From Aureimonas flava (GTDB taxonomy: Bacteria > Pseudomonadota > Alphaproteobacteria > Rhizobiales > Rhizobiaceae), in assembly GCF_003583935.1 (NCBI RefSeq), contig NZ_QYRN01000003.1:62001-126000 (forward strand): a DNA stretch of 64,000 nt, written 5' to 3'. Positions within the stretch are counted from its first letter, which is position 1; each line of letters starts with the position of its first letter. The notes below the pieces were generated by a model. It did not search any database. It was given only the letters and a program-made list of their open reading frames with translations, and was not told where the DNA came from. The position numbers were made by a program, and so were the translations under genes. Shown here in pieces: positions 29,449 to 38,467 of this stretch.

Positions 29449-30566
29449 GCCTTGGGTTCTTTCAACAGGATCTCGATGCGCCGGTTGCTGGCGGCCTCGG
29501 GATCGGACGCGTTGCTGGGCTGACGGTCGGCCACCCCCTCGATCGCCTCGACGCGCTTGTCGTCGAGACCGCCACGCCGGAGCATGTAGTAGGCCATGTG
29601 GGCACGGTCGGTGGACAGCCGCCAGTTGTCGGTCTGCCCGCCGCCCGAATAGGGGCGCGCATCCGTATGGCCGCGGATCACGATGTCGCCCGGACGATCC
29701 TTCAGGATGGCGGCGATCTTCTCCATCAGCCGGATCGCATCGGCCGTGGGCCGGGCCGAACCGATCTGGAACATGCCGGTGTCGAGCGTGTCGGCCAGCG
29801 AGATGGTCACCGTGCCCGAGCCCGCGTCGCCGCTCTTGACCTGGACGTCGGCGACGTCCTTGGCCGGGACGCTGGCGTCGATCTGCTTCTGGAGCTCCGC
29901 CGCGTCGTTCTGCTCGTCGGTGGCGGGCGCGCCGGGCGCCGCGGCGACCTGGACCGGCGCTGGCGCGGGCGTCGGCTGGACCGCCACGGTGGCAAAATCG
30001 TCGGGCGAGACATCCACCTGCTTGCCCGCCACGGTGTTGGGCGTGAGCTGCCAGGACGTCGGATCGAACGGATCGCGGTAGGCGTCGCCTCCGTTGAGGC
30101 CGGGCAGGCCGGTACCGTCCGGCTTGCCGGTGTCCTTGCCGGTTTGGCCGGCCGCCTCGTTCTCGGCCACGATCTCGGCGAGCACCGCATAGGGATCGCG
30201 GAACAGGGCCTGGTCCTCGCCGCCCTTGGCGTCGCCGCCGACGGGCTTGCCGCCGGGCGTGCCGGGCGTGTCGCCGCTGGAGGTCGCCTGCCCCGCCGTC
30301 GAGGCGGCGGCGGTCGGATCCTGGCTGACGCCCGAGGTCGGGGGCAGCGGGTTGTTCAACTCGATCGGGTTGAAGTACTGCGCGATCTGGGCCTTGGTCG
30401 CATCGTCCGAGACGCTGGTCAGCCACATCACCAGGAAGAAGGCCATCATGGCCGTCATGAAGTCGGCGAACGCGATCTTCCAGGCGCCGCCATGGTGCCC
30501 GTCCTCGCCTTCGCCGCTCCGACGGACGATGATGATCTCGTGCCTTTCGGCGTCGGCTGCACTCAC
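29445..30566 (-). CDS. motB: Stator protein MotB
   Basis: This 373-residue protein has one N-terminal membrane helix carrying the proton-binding Asp in WKIAFADFMTAMMAFFLVMW. A long Gly/Pro/Thr-rich periplasmic linker follows, then a C-terminal OmpA-like peptidoglycan-binding domain (VIRGHTDARPYSG and the downstream NWRLSTDRAHM). With MotA it forms the proton-driven stator. The linker is longer than in E. coli MotB, as in rhizobia, where MotC interacts. The start is GTG at 30566, overlapping the fliH stop. Notably motA is about 15 kb away. Confidence 0.93.
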   Translation of the reverse strand: MSAADAERHEIIIVRRSGEGEDGHHGGAWKIAFADFMTAMMAFFLVMWLTSVSDDATKAQIAQYFNPIELNNPLPPTSGVSQDPTAAASTAGQATSSGDTPGTPGGKPVGGDAKGGEDQALFRDPYAVLAEIVAENEAAGQTGKDTGKPDGTGLPGLNGGDAYRDPFDPTSWQLTPNTVAGKQVDVSPDDFATVAVQPTPAPAPVQVAAAPGAPATDEQNDAAELQKQIDASVPAKDVADVQVKSGDAGSGTVTISLADTLDTGMFQIGSARPTADAIRLMEKIAAILKDRPGDIVIRGHTDARPYSGGGQTDNWRLSTDRAHMAYYMLRRGGLDDKRVEAIEGVADRQPSNASDPEAASNRRIEILLKEPKA

Positions 30567-31429
30567 GAAAGCGCCTCCTCGACGGCCTTGAGCCAGGCCG
30601 CGAGACGGGTCTCGATCACGGTCTGGTTGGCGTCGATGCGCACGTCGGTATGCGTCTCGTCGGCGTCGAACGAGACGTGGCGCGCGTGGTCGCCGAGCTT
30701 GCCCTCGAGCGAATCCAGAAGATCGGGCGGCCCGGAGGCGGCGATCTTCACGGTGGAACCGTCGAAGGCGATGGTCTTCACCGCGCCCGCGAGCTCGTCC
30801 ACCGTCATGCGCTTGCGGGCGTCCAGCACCAGGGGGCGCAGCAGCGAGCTCAGCGTCGACTTCAGCGCGTCCTCGAACACCGCCATCTGCAGGATCACGA
30901 GGTCCGCGAGCCGGTCGCCCTCGGTCTCGACCCATTGCCGGCGCGCTTCCGCGAGCGCCCCGTCGTGGTCGGCGGCCAGGGTCTGGCGCAGGCTCTCGAT
31001 CCGCTCGGCGGAGGCGCGCTCGAGGTCCTGGCGCACGGAGGCCTCGGCCTCCGCGGCGCCGTCATGGTGGGCCTGGGCGAGCGCGATCTCATGGGCACGC
31101 AGCAGCGTCTCACGCTCGCGGGCCCAGGCCTGCCGCTCCGCCTCGAGCTCGCGCAGGGGAACGCGGGGCTCGGCGACTGGGCGCGGCTGGGGCGCGGCGA
31201 CGCCGGCGGCCTGCAGGGCTTTGGCGGGCATCGCCGTGGGGCGCAGCGCGGCACCGGGCTGCGCGGCCTTGACGGCCGGGCGAGGCGCCGGGGCGGCGGG
31301 CGTCGAGAGGCGCGGCAGGCCGGCCTCGAAGGCGCGGGGGGCGGCCGCCGCCCGGCGCGGGGCCTGCGGGCGCAGCGGAACGAACTCGTCCTCGGTTTCG
31401 TCCGACAGGAATTGCGCGAGAGGGATCAT
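30563..31429 (-). CDS. fliH: Flagellar assembly protein FliH-like
   Basis: This 288-residue cytoplasmic protein has a Pro/Ala-rich N-terminus and a long coiled coil (about residues 90-185). A C-terminal domain resembles the FliH/V-ATPase E-subunit type (VILQMAVFEDALKSTLSSLL and HTDVRIDANQTVIETRL). FliH regulates the FliI ATPase and docks it to the C-ring. It lies directly behind fliF, its common position, and overlaps motB. Identification rests on architecture plus context. Confidence 0.78.
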   Translation of the reverse strand: MIPLAQFLSDETEDEFVPLRPQAPRRAAAAPRAFEAGLPRLSTPAAPAPRPAVKAAQPGAALRPTAMPAKALQAAGVAAPQPRPVAEPRVPLRELEAERQAWARERETLLRAHEIALAQAHHDGAAEAEASVRQDLERASAERIESLRQTLAADHDGALAEARRQWVETEGDRLADLVILQMAVFEDALKSTLSSLLRPLVLDARKRMTVDELAGAVKTIAFDGSTVKIAASGPPDLLDSLEGKLGDHARHVSFDADETHTDVRIDANQTVIETRLAAWLKAVEEALS

Positions 31430-31432
31430 GGC

Positions 31433-33142
31433 TTAGGCCGCCTCTTTCTGGTGAATCCACTGCTTGAGGATGGCCGCCGCTTGGGCTTCGTCGAAATCGA
31501 CGAGCTTCTCGAGGCGGACCTTGGGCGAGTTGGCACGGTTGCGGGTGAGTTCGTCGAGAAGGTCGTCGCCGGCGGGCGGCTCGCCGTAGCCGAGCGAGGC
31601 CACGAGGTCGGCGCCGAAGCCGGGAGGCGTGCCCAGCGGGCCGAGGTCGCCCCCGTCCAGCATCGGGTTCTGGAGTTCGATCGGCGTGTCGCCGGCCAGC
31701 AGGCCGTCGTCGGCGTTGTCGTTGGCGGCCGGCGCGGAGATGGCGCGGATCGCCGGCTTCAGGCCGAACCAGATGACGAGCACGGCGACCACGAGGATGG
31801 TCAGGGCGTTGACCACGGTCCCGGACTGCTTCAGCAGCATCTCGCCGTAGCCGGGCGACGGGACGGGCTGCAGGTCCTGGCCGTTGGACACGAAGTCGAC
31901 GGCGGTGACCTCGAGCTGGTCGCCGCGGCTGTCGGTGATGCCGGCGGCGGACGCGACAAGGGTCTTCACCTCGGCGAGCGCGGCGTCGATCTGCTCCTGG
32001 GTCGGGTTCTCGCCGAGCGTGGCGACCAGGCGGGCGCGGTTGACCACCACGGCGATCGACAGGCGGCGCACGTCGTAGCCGTCCGACACGGTCTGGGTCG
32101 TGGTCTCATTGATCTCGTAGTTGGTCAGCTCCTCGCGACGCTCGTTGGCCTCGGAAGAGGACTTGCCGGCCGGCGTCGCCTGGGGCGCGGCCTGCGGCAC
32201 GTTCTGCGCGGCCGTGGTCGCGTTGTCGTTGGCGGCCGAGTCGGTCGACTGGCCCGTCTCGCGCACGGTGCGCGTCGAACGCTCCACCCGGCCGTCGGGG
32301 TCGAACTTGCGCGAGGAGATCTGGCGGCGGTCCGTGTCGAGCCGTGCGATCACGCTGGACTGGAAGTTGCCGACGCCAAGATAGGGGGCCAGCGTGCGGC
32401 GGATCGAGTCCTGGATCGAGGAGGACACGATGCCCTCCATCCCGAGCTGTTTGGTGGAGGTGGCGTTGGAGGCGTCGTCGCCGGAGGCGAGAAGGGTGCC
32501 GTCAGTATTCAGCACCGTGACCTGGTCGACCTGCATGCCGGGAATGGCGCTCGCCACGAGGTGGCGGATCGCCTGCGCGTTCGCGAAGTCCTCCGTGTTG
32601 TCGGTGCGGATCACGACGCTGGCGGAAGGCTTCTGGCTTTCGCGACGGAACGAGCCCGCTTCGGGAAGCACGATGTGGACGCGGGCCGCGCGCACGTCCT
32701 TCAGCGTCTGGATGGTGCGTGCGAGCTCGCCTTCCAGCGCGCGCACGCGGGTCACTTCCTGCATGAAGGTGGTGAGGCCCATCGAGCCCATCGAATCGAA
32801 GAGCTCGTAGCCGGCATTCTCCGAACGCGGCAGGCCCTTCTCGGCGAGCAGCATGCGCGCGTTCGCGGTCTGGGGGAAGTTGGTGGAGACGGTGTCGCCC
32901 GCCGCGTTGACGTCGAACGGGATGCCCGCCTCGGTCAGCGCCGCGCCGATCCGCGTCACGTCCTGCCGGTCGAGGCCCGAGTAGAGCGTCTCCATCGTCG
33001 GCTTGGACAGGTAGAACGCGGCGAGGCTCACCAGCGCGATGGCGACCACGCCGATCAACGCGAGCGCGCCCAGCTTGCGGCCGCCCAGCGACTGAAGGTT
33101 GGACAGGAGTTTTTGGGCCTCGGCCCGAGCGACCATCGCCAT
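31433..33142 (-). CDS. fliF: Flagellar MS-ring protein FliF
   Basis: This protein of about 569 residues has an N-terminal membrane helix (about 20-43) and periplasmic ring-building motifs such as YSGLDRQDVTRI and ARVHIVLPE. It has a variable Ala/Thr/Asp-rich insert, a second membrane helix (VNALTILVVAVLVIWFGL) and a C-terminal FliG-binding tail with KVRLEKLVDFDEAQAAAILK. The ATG at 33142 was chosen (AGGCG upstream); an ATG at 33136 and an ATG 16 codons further upstream are alternatives. It heads the fliF-fliH-motB-motC-fliK block. Confidence 0.94.
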   Translation of the reverse strand: MAMVARAEAQKLLSNLQSLGGRKLGALALIGVVAIALVSLAAFYLSKPTMETLYSGLDRQDVTRIGAALTEAGIPFDVNAAGDTVSTNFPQTANARMLLAEKGLPRSENAGYELFDSMGSMGLTTFMQEVTRVRALEGELARTIQTLKDVRAARVHIVLPEAGSFRRESQKPSASVVIRTDNTEDFANAQAIRHLVASAIPGMQVDQVTVLNTDGTLLASGDDASNATSTKQLGMEGIVSSSIQDSIRRTLAPYLGVGNFQSSVIARLDTDRRQISSRKFDPDGRVERSTRTVRETGQSTDSAANDNATTAAQNVPQAAPQATPAGKSSSEANERREELTNYEINETTTQTVSDGYDVRRLSIAVVVNRARLVATLGENPTQEQIDAALAEVKTLVASAAGITDSRGDQLEVTAVDFVSNGQDLQPVPSPGYGEMLLKQSGTVVNALTILVVAVLVIWFGLKPAIRAISAPAANDNADDGLLAGDTPIELQNPMLDGGDLGPLGTPPGFGADLVASLGYGEPPAGDDLLDELTRNRANSPKVRLEKLVDFDEAQAAAILKQWIHQKEAA

Positions 33143-33263
33143 TCGTTCGCCTGCGGAATGCGGGAAGTGATGGCCGCAATGTGGCCGCACAAGCTTGCGC
33201 GGGCGTGATGACCTTACCGAATGATGAAGAATGCAGGACCGGTAGTTCTGGCCAGAATCGGAA

Positions 33264-33292
33264 ACCCTCCGGCACGGGGAGCACCGGAGGGT
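33264..33292 (-). terminator. Flagellin gene terminator
   Basis: ACCCTCCGG and CCGGAGGGT form a 9-bp stem around an 11-base loop, 58 bases after the flagellin stop on the minus strand, followed by TTTCC. It separates the flagellin transcript from fliF. Confidence 0.6.
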
Positions 33293-33349
33293 CGCTTCGT
33301 AAGCCGCCAGCGAATGGCGCGACGGGGAGACGCGTTGCGTCGCCGTGGC

Positions 33350-34180
33350 TTACTGGAAGAGGCGCAGGATGTTCTGCGAGGACGAGTTTCCGATCGAAAG
33401 GGCTTGGTAGGCGAGCGCCTGCTGGGTCTGGAGGGCCGTGATCTTCGCGTTCTCTTCGGTCAGGTCGGCATCCACCAACTGGCTCACGGCATCGGAGCGG
33501 ATCGAGGAAAGAGCCTTCATGAAGTCCTGCTGGATACCGAGCGACGACGAGAAGGAGGAAAGCGACGCCTGGTACTGGGTCACGGCGTTGAGGGCCGTGG
33601 TCACCGCGGCGCTGTAGGTCGCGGCCGTTGCCGCATCCGTCGCATCGGCCGTCCCTACGTAGTCCGTCAGTTCGCCTGTCCCGGCAGCAGCGTAGAGATC
33701 CTTGGTCGTTGCGGACACGGTGTTGGCGGTGGTTCCGTCAGCCTTGTAGCCGAGCGTGACGCTGACGCCATTCGCGTCGGTCAGCCAGTTCTTACCCTTC
33801 AGGCTGGCGCTGTCGACCGTGGCTTTGATTTGTGCGTTGATCGCGTCGATCTTACCCATCAGAGCCGTGTAATCGGACGATGCATTCGTGCCGCTGTCCG
33901 CGAGAGTCTTCGCCTCGTTGAGGAGCTTGGCGACGGTATCCAAGGCAGTGACGGCAGTATCCACCTGAGATTTCGTCACCGAGATCGCCGAAGAGAGGGC
34001 GTCCTGCTGCGACTGCTGGGACTGGATAGCCTGCGCGATCGACCAAACACTGGAATTGTCGGACGCCGAATTGACCTTCTTGCCGGTTCCGATGCGCAGC
34101 TGGGTCGTGGCGAGGTCGCTGTTGATCTGGCGGATGCTGGCGAGAACGGCGGCGTTGGCGGAGGTGTTGATCGAAACCAT
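33350..34180 (-). CDS. Flagellin
   Basis: This 276-residue filament subunit has well-conserved ends: N-terminal MVSINTSANAAVLASIRQIN with RIGTGKKVNSASDN, and C-terminal ENAKITALQTQQALAYQAL ending SSQNILRLFQ. The central variable domain is short and Thr/Ala-rich, so the filament is of a minimal type. It is the only flagellin in the window, whereas many rhizobia carry several in tandem. A GGGGAA ribosome site lies seven bases upstream of the ATG, and a hairpin terminator follows. Expected control is Rem-dependent transcription and FlbT/FlaF acting on the leader RNA. Confidence 0.95.
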   Translation of the reverse strand: MVSINTSANAAVLASIRQINSDLATTQLRIGTGKKVNSASDNSSVWSIAQAIQSQQSQQDALSSAISVTKSQVDTAVTALDTVAKLLNEAKTLADSGTNASSDYTALMGKIDAINAQIKATVDSASLKGKNWLTDANGVSVTLGYKADGTTANTVSATTKDLYAAAGTGELTDYVGTADATDAATAATYSAAVTTALNAVTQYQASLSSFSSSLGIQQDFMKALSSIRSDAVSQLVDADLTEENAKITALQTQQALAYQALSIGNSSSQNILRLFQ

Positions 34181-34430
34181 TGTATTTTCCCCGTTTTATC
34201 TTTGAAGCTTTCTTCGAGCCGTTGCTCTCTGCTTCGAAGACAAAACTACCGGGGAACTCGGAATACCTGCTGTATTTGATCCGTAAAATTGAATATATCA
34301 CCCAGAACCGACTTACAGTGGCGAGGTATAGATTACACACCGTCAGTCTTCGAGCTGGAATTCGATTCAAGTTTTAGGCATCGGCCGCCAAGCCCAGGAA
34401 TCTTCGGGATGTGCCCGTCCACGAACGCGA
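34181..34430 (-). promoter_or_regulatory. Flagellin promoter and leader region
   Basis: The gap between fliP and the flagellin gene is 320 bases; its flagellin-proximal 250 bases are unusually AT-rich for this window, especially 34260-34330. It should hold the flagellin promoter and a long untranslated leader where FlbT could act. I cannot assign promoter boxes with confidence; the recurring GTTAAT motif seen upstream of other flagellar operons is absent here. Confidence 0.45.
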
Positions 34431-34462
34431 AAGGCCCCCGAACCCGAAGGTTCGGAGGCCTT
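34431..34462 (-). terminator. Terminator of the flgB-fliP operon
   Basis: A 14-bp imperfect stem (AAGGCCCCCGAACC against GGTTCGGAGGCCTT, one mismatch) has the loop CGAA. It lies 38 bases beyond the fliP stop on the minus strand and is followed by TTCGCG. It ends block C and isolates the flagellin promoter. Confidence 0.65.
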
Positions 34463-34500
34463 AGAAGGCACGCGCGGCGAAGGAGCTTGCGCCGGCCCGG

Positions 34501-35277
34501 CTACATGAAGGAGCGCACCAGGCTTCCCGTCAGCATGTTCCAGCCGTCGATCAGCACGAAGAACAGGATCTTGAAGGGAAGCGAGATGATGGTCGGAGGC
34601 AGCATCATCATGCCCATGGACATGGTGAGTGTCGCGACGATCAGGTCGATCACCAGGAACGGCAGGACGATCAGGAAGCCGATCTCGAAACCGCGACGCA
34701 GCTCGGAGATCATGAAGGCGGGCACCAGGATGCGGAAGTCGACCGTGTCGTCGTTGGAGCCCTGCTCCACCACGGGCAGCCGGTCACGGATGGAGGCCTC
34801 GTTGATGTTGTTGAACAGGGCGAGGTCCTCCTCGCGCACCTGGTCCAGCATGAATTCGCGGAACGGCTCCGCGATCCGCGGTAGCGCCTCCTCTTCCGTG
34901 ATCTCGCCGCGCATCAGCGGTTGGAGCCCGTCGCGCCAGGACTGGTCGAAGGTCGGCATCATCACGAAGAAGGTGATGAAGAGCGACAGGGAGATCAGGA
35001 TGAGGTTGGCCGGCGTGGTCTGGAGGCCGAGCCCGGTGCGCAGGATCGACAGCGCGATCACCACGCGCGTGAACGCCGTGACCATCACCAGGAGGCCCGG
35101 CGCGACCGACAGCACGGTGACGATGCCGAAGAGCTGGACGATGCGGCCCGAGACGGCGGCGTCGCCGGCGGGGATCAGCGAGGCGAGACCGCTCGCCGCA
35201 TTGGCGACCGCATCCTGCGCCAGCGCCGGCACGGCGCTGGCGGCCAGCACCGCCAGAAGGAGGAAGAGCCGCTTCAC
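34501..35277 (-). CDS. fliP: Flagellar biosynthesis protein FliP
   Basis: This 258-residue export-gate protein has a cleavable signal (ending about ALAQ at residue 21) and four membrane helices. The family signature is VMVTAFTRVVIALSILRTGLG, shared with type III secretion SctR proteins. The C-terminal half includes the LVPAFMISELRRGFEIGF signature. The start is GTG at 35277, overlapping the fliL stop as GTGA. It is last in the flgB-to-fliP operon and is followed by a hairpin. Confidence 0.96.
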   Translation of the reverse strand: MKRLFLLLAVLAASAVPALAQDAVANAASGLASLIPAGDAAVSGRIVQLFGIVTVLSVAPGLLVMVTAFTRVVIALSILRTGLGLQTTPANLILISLSLFITFFVMMPTFDQSWRDGLQPLMRGEITEEEALPRIAEPFREFMLDQVREEDLALFNNINEASIRDRLPVVEQGSNDDTVDFRILVPAFMISELRRGFEIGFLIVLPFLVIDLIVATLTMSMGMMMLPPTIISLPFKILFFVLIDGWNMLTGSLVRSFM

Positions 35278-35813
35278 TTGACGATCAACGAGCGCACGAT
35301 GACGTCGTCGACGGCGGTGGAGCGCATCCTCGCCCGCTCCAGGAGGTCCTCCTTGAGATGGAGAAGGCCCCGCGAGCCCTCGATCTGGGCGAGTTCCAGC
35401 GTGCGCAGGAAGACCAGCGTGTCGGCCTGGACCTGCGCGGCCAGAAGGGTCTGGTCGACGCTCTCGTCGTCCGAGAGCGACAGGATGAGCCCGGCCTCGA
35501 GACGGACCTGCGTGCCCGGAGGCGACGCGAGGTTGGTGAGGATCGGCTCGAGCGGCTGCACGACCTCCTTGGTACCGAGCGGTGCGACGGCCAGCGCGGG
35601 ATCGACGGCCGAGGCCTGCGCGGCGTCGGCGGCGGGCGGTGCCTCCGCGACAGGCGGATCCTTCTTGAGCAGGAAGCCGAGGCCCGCGCCCCCGGCCAGC
35701 GCGATCACGGTCAGCCCGACCAGCGCGCCGACGGTCTGCGCCTTGCTGCTCTTCTTGGGAGGCGCGGAGCCCTCGGACATGAAAGCCAGGGCTTCGGGGC
35801 TGAGCTCGGTCAT
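35274..35813 (-). CDS. fliL: Stator-associated protein FliL
   Basis: This 179-residue single-pass inner-membrane protein has a short cytoplasmic Lys/Ser segment, a membrane helix at about residues 27-48, an Ala-rich linker and a C-terminal FliL domain (LEPILTNLASPPGTQVRLEAGL, later VDQTLLAAQVQADTLVF). FliL surrounds and stabilises stators. It is coupled to fliP by a four-base overlap and lies 139 bases after flgH; this gap contains only a weak 7-bp hairpin. Confidence 0.9.
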   Translation of the reverse strand: MTELSPEALAFMSEGSAPPKKSSKAQTVGALVGLTVIALAGGAGLGFLLKKDPPVAEAPPAADAAQASAVDPALAVAPLGTKEVVQPLEPILTNLASPPGTQVRLEAGLILSLSDDESVDQTLLAAQVQADTLVFLRTLELAQIEGSRGLLHLKEDLLERARMRSTAVDDVIVRSLIVK

Positions 35814-35952
35814 TCGGCGCTCCGGCGGCGGGAAATGGGGCAGCCGGGCGCGGTCTGGGCGGGATCGTCCCGCCGGGCACCGCAGCCCGGCAAGGAAGTG
35901 TTAAGAAATCGCCCTGTCGCGAGCCTTGCCGCGCCGGCGGCAAGGCATGGCG

Positions 35953-36663
35953 TCAGTAGGGCAGCACGTTGTCGAGGACCTGCTGCCCCCAGCCCGGTTG
36001 CTGCACCTCCGTCAGGCGGCCGCGACCGCCGTAGGAGATGCGCGCTTCGGCGATCTTCTCGTAGTTGATCGTGTTGTTCGGCAGGATGTCGCCCGGCCGG
36101 ATGATGCCGGCGATCGACAGAACGCGCACCTCGAAGTTGACGCGGACCTCCTGCTGGCCGGCGATGTAGAGGTTGCCGTTGGGCAGGACCTGCGTCACCA
36201 CGGCGGCGACCGAGACGTTGATCTCCTCCTTGCGGTCCACCTTGCCCTTGCCCGTCGCCTTGGTGCCGTTCGAAAGGCCAAGCGTCGTGCCGACGGTCGG
36301 GAGCCCGAAGGAGCCGAGCGATCCTTTGAGGTCCGCGCCGACGTCCACGCCGGAATCGCGCGAACGCTTGGTGTTGTTGTCGAGCGTCGCCTTGTCGTCG
36401 ATCTTGATCTTCACCGTGACGATGTCGCCGATGTTGAGGGCGCGCGTGTCGCGGAAGAGATCGGCGTTGCGACCGGTCCACAACGAATTGACGTTGCGCG
36501 GCAGCTCGCCGGGGCCGGGGCCGGGCGCGGGCTGGACGATCGGCGCGTTCTGGTAGAGGCCGGTGCCGACGGGCGTCAGCACGGGCTCGCGGAACGCGTC
36601 CTCGCGCGTGGTGGAGCAGCCGGCGAGAAGGCCCGCCGCCAGGATGGGGGCGATGGCTCTCAC
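35953..36663 (-). CDS. flgH: Flagellar L-ring lipoprotein FlgH
   Basis: This 236-residue outer-membrane lipoprotein has a signal peptide ending in the lipobox LLAGC (lipidated Cys16). FlgH core motifs include LFRDTRALNIGDIVTVKI and a Gly-rich YIAGQQEVRVNFE segment. It forms the outer-membrane bushing around the rod. The start is GTG at 36663, overlapping the motE stop; no ATG precedes the signal peptide. Confidence 0.94.
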   Translation of the reverse strand: MRAIAPILAAGLLAGCSTTREDAFREPVLTPVGTGLYQNAPIVQPAPGPGPGELPRNVNSLWTGRNADLFRDTRALNIGDIVTVKIKIDDKATLDNNTKRSRDSGVDVGADLKGSLGSFGLPTVGTTLGLSNGTKATGKGKVDRKEEINVSVAAVVTQVLPNGNLYIAGQQEVRVNFEVRVLSIAGIIRPGDILPNNTINYEKIAEARISYGGRGRLTEVQQPGWGQQVLDNVLPY

Positions 36664-37262
36664 AGGGTCTGGTCCTTTGCGCCGGCCTCGGCGGAGGCCC
36701 GGTCGGTCTTCTTGACGATCAGCGCCGCAAGCTCGGAGGCGATGGGAGCGGGCATCTCCGCCAGGATCGCGCTTGCCTGGCGTGCCTTGAGGCGCGTCAG
36801 CAGCGACGCGGCGATGGGCCGGTCCAGGGCGGCCATCTGCGCGGCGGCCGCGTCCGGCTTCATGCCGGCATAGATGCCGATCACGATGTCGGAGGTGGAC
36901 TCGATGAAGTCGCGGCGCTCGCCCAGCCACTTCTCGACCTCGGCACGCTTGGTCTCGAGCTCGTCGATCTTGGCGGAGATCTCGTCCTCCGCCTGCTTGA
37001 TCTCGGCGAGCTGCATCGCGTTGCGCGCGTCCAGCGCCGGGTTGGCGATGTTGGCGCAGTAGCGCTCGGTGTCGGTCATCTGCACGTCGGGCGGCACGAC
37101 CTCCTTGCCGTCGGGTCCGATGACGCGCAGCTTGGCGGGACCCGCCGGCATCTGCGGCGGCGCTTCGGACGCGCCCTCGGCCGCGAAGGCGGAGCCGGCC
37201 GCCAGGACGGCGAGGGCAAGGCCGAGCCCGAAGCGGGCGCGCGGAAAAGCGATGGGGGTCAT
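36660..37262 (-). CDS. motE: MotE, periplasmic chaperone of MotC
   Basis: This 200-residue secreted protein has a signal peptide of about 27 residues ending in AFA, a Pro-rich stretch, a coiled coil (about 82-120) and a C-terminal MgtE-N-like segment with ARQASAILAEMPAPIASEL. This is the form of rhizobial MotE, which folds and stabilises MotC in the periplasm. It sits between flgI and flgH with single- and four-base overlaps, which matches rhizobial gene order. Confidence 0.87.
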   Translation of the reverse strand: MTPIAFPRARFGLGLALAVLAAGSAFAAEGASEAPPQMPAGPAKLRVIGPDGKEVVPPDVQMTDTERYCANIANPALDARNAMQLAEIKQAEDEISAKIDELETKRAEVEKWLGERRDFIESTSDIVIGIYAGMKPDAAAAQMAALDRPIAASLLTRLKARQASAILAEMPAPIASELAALIVKKTDRASAEAGAKDQTL

Positions 37263-38467
37263 TACTGCACCACGATCTCGGCCTGCATGGCGCCGGCCGT
37301 CTTGATAGCCTGGAGAATGGCGATGATGCCGGTCGGCTTGAGGCCGAGGCGGTTCAGGCCGCGCACGACGCTGTCCAGATTGGCGCCCTGGACGATGGCG
37401 AGGTTGCCGCCGCCCTGCTCCGCGTTCACCACCGTGTCGGCGGTCACCACCGTCTCGCCGTTGCTCAGCGGTCCGGGCTGCGAGACGTTCGGAATGTCGG
37501 TGATGCGCACCGTGAGGCTGCCGTGCGTGACGGCCACGGTGGAGATCTGGACGTCCTTGCCGATCACCACCGTGCCGGTGCGCTCGTCGATCACCACGCG
37601 CGCCGCCTGGTCCGGCTCGATCATCAGGTCGCCGAGGTCGGCGATGAAGCGGGTGGAGGACATCTTGGTCGGGCGGGTCAGCGAGATGGTGCGGAAGTCC
37701 TGCTCGCGCGCCACCGGCTTGCCCCAGGCGCCCACGGCGAAGGCGTTGATCGCGTCCACCACGCGGATCGCGGTCCGGTAGTCCGGATTGCGCAATTCCA
37801 TGGTGATCACGGGCGTGTCCACCGTGGCGCGCGGCACCTCGCGTTCGATCAGCGCGCCGCCGGCGATCCGTCCCGTCGTGGGCGTGCCCTGCGTCAGGCT
37901 CTCGTTCGTGCCCTCGGAGGTGAAGCCGCTGACGGCCAGCGCCCCCTGCCCCACCGCGTAGATCTCTCCGTCGGGCCCGTAGAGCGGCGTCATCACCAGC
38001 GTTCCGCCCATGAGCGAAGCGGCGTCGCCGAGCGAGGAGACGGACACGTCGATGCGCGAGCCGATGCCGGCGAAGGCCGGCAGGTCGGCGGTGACGATCA
38101 CGGCCGCGACGTTGCGCGTGCGCGGGTTGGCGCCGCGCACGTTGACGCCCATGCGATCCAGCATGGACTGGAGCGACTGCTCGGTGAAGGGCGAGTTGCG
38201 CAAGCTGTCGCCCGTGCCCTGGAGACCGATCACCAGGCCGTAGCCGACGAGCTGGTTGTCGCGCACGCCCTTGATCGTGGTGACGTCCTTGATGCGCACG
38301 CCGCCGGACTGGCGGGCACGGGGCACGATGGTCTGGAAGTTCTCGCGCGCGCCGATGCCGGCCTGCGCGTAGCCGAAGTCCTGCGCGCCGTAGTCGGCGG
38401 CCTGGGCCGGCAGCGCGAAGGCGACGAGGCAGGAGCCGAGCACGAGCCGGCGCAGGAGGGAGCTCAT
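37262..38467 (-). CDS. flgI: Flagellar P-ring protein FlgI
   Basis: This 401-residue periplasmic protein has a signal peptide ending about QAADY. Family landmarks are RIKDVTTIKGVRDNQLVGYG, the GTGDSLRNSPFTEQSLQSML region and a C-terminal RGLNRLGLKPTGIIAILQA. It builds the P-ring in the peptidoglycan layer. It overlaps flgA by four bases upstream and touches motE downstream. Confidence 0.96.
   Translation of the reverse strand: MSSLLRRLVLGSCLVAFALPAQAADYGAQDFGYAQAGIGARENFQTIVPRARQSGGVRIKDVTTIKGVRDNQLVGYGLVIGLQGTGDSLRNSPFTEQSLQSMLDRMGVNVRGANPRTRNVAAVIVTADLPAFAGIGSRIDVSVSSLGDAASLMGGTLVMTPLYGPDGEIYAVGQGALAVSGFTSEGTNESLTQGTPTTGRIAGGALIEREVPRATVDTPVITMELRNPDYRTAIRVVDAINAFAVGAWGKPVAREQDFRTISLTRPTKMSSTRFIADLGDLMIEPDQAARVVIDERTGTVVIGKDVQISTVAVTHGSLTVRITDIPNVSQPGPLSNGETVVTADTVVNAEQGGGNLAIVQGANLDSVVRGLNRLGLKPTGIIAILQAIKTAGAMQAEIVVQ

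Noticed and set aside
30650-33208. 852-codon open frame antisense to fliF and fliH
   Set aside because: Composition is Arg/Gly/His/Val-rich with no recognisable domain; fliF and fliH on the other strand explain the region.
35858-35874. GGCGGGA/TCCCGCC hairpin between flgH and fliL as a terminator
   Set aside because: Only 7 bp with a three-base loop and no T run; weaker than the other hairpins and not enough to split the operon.
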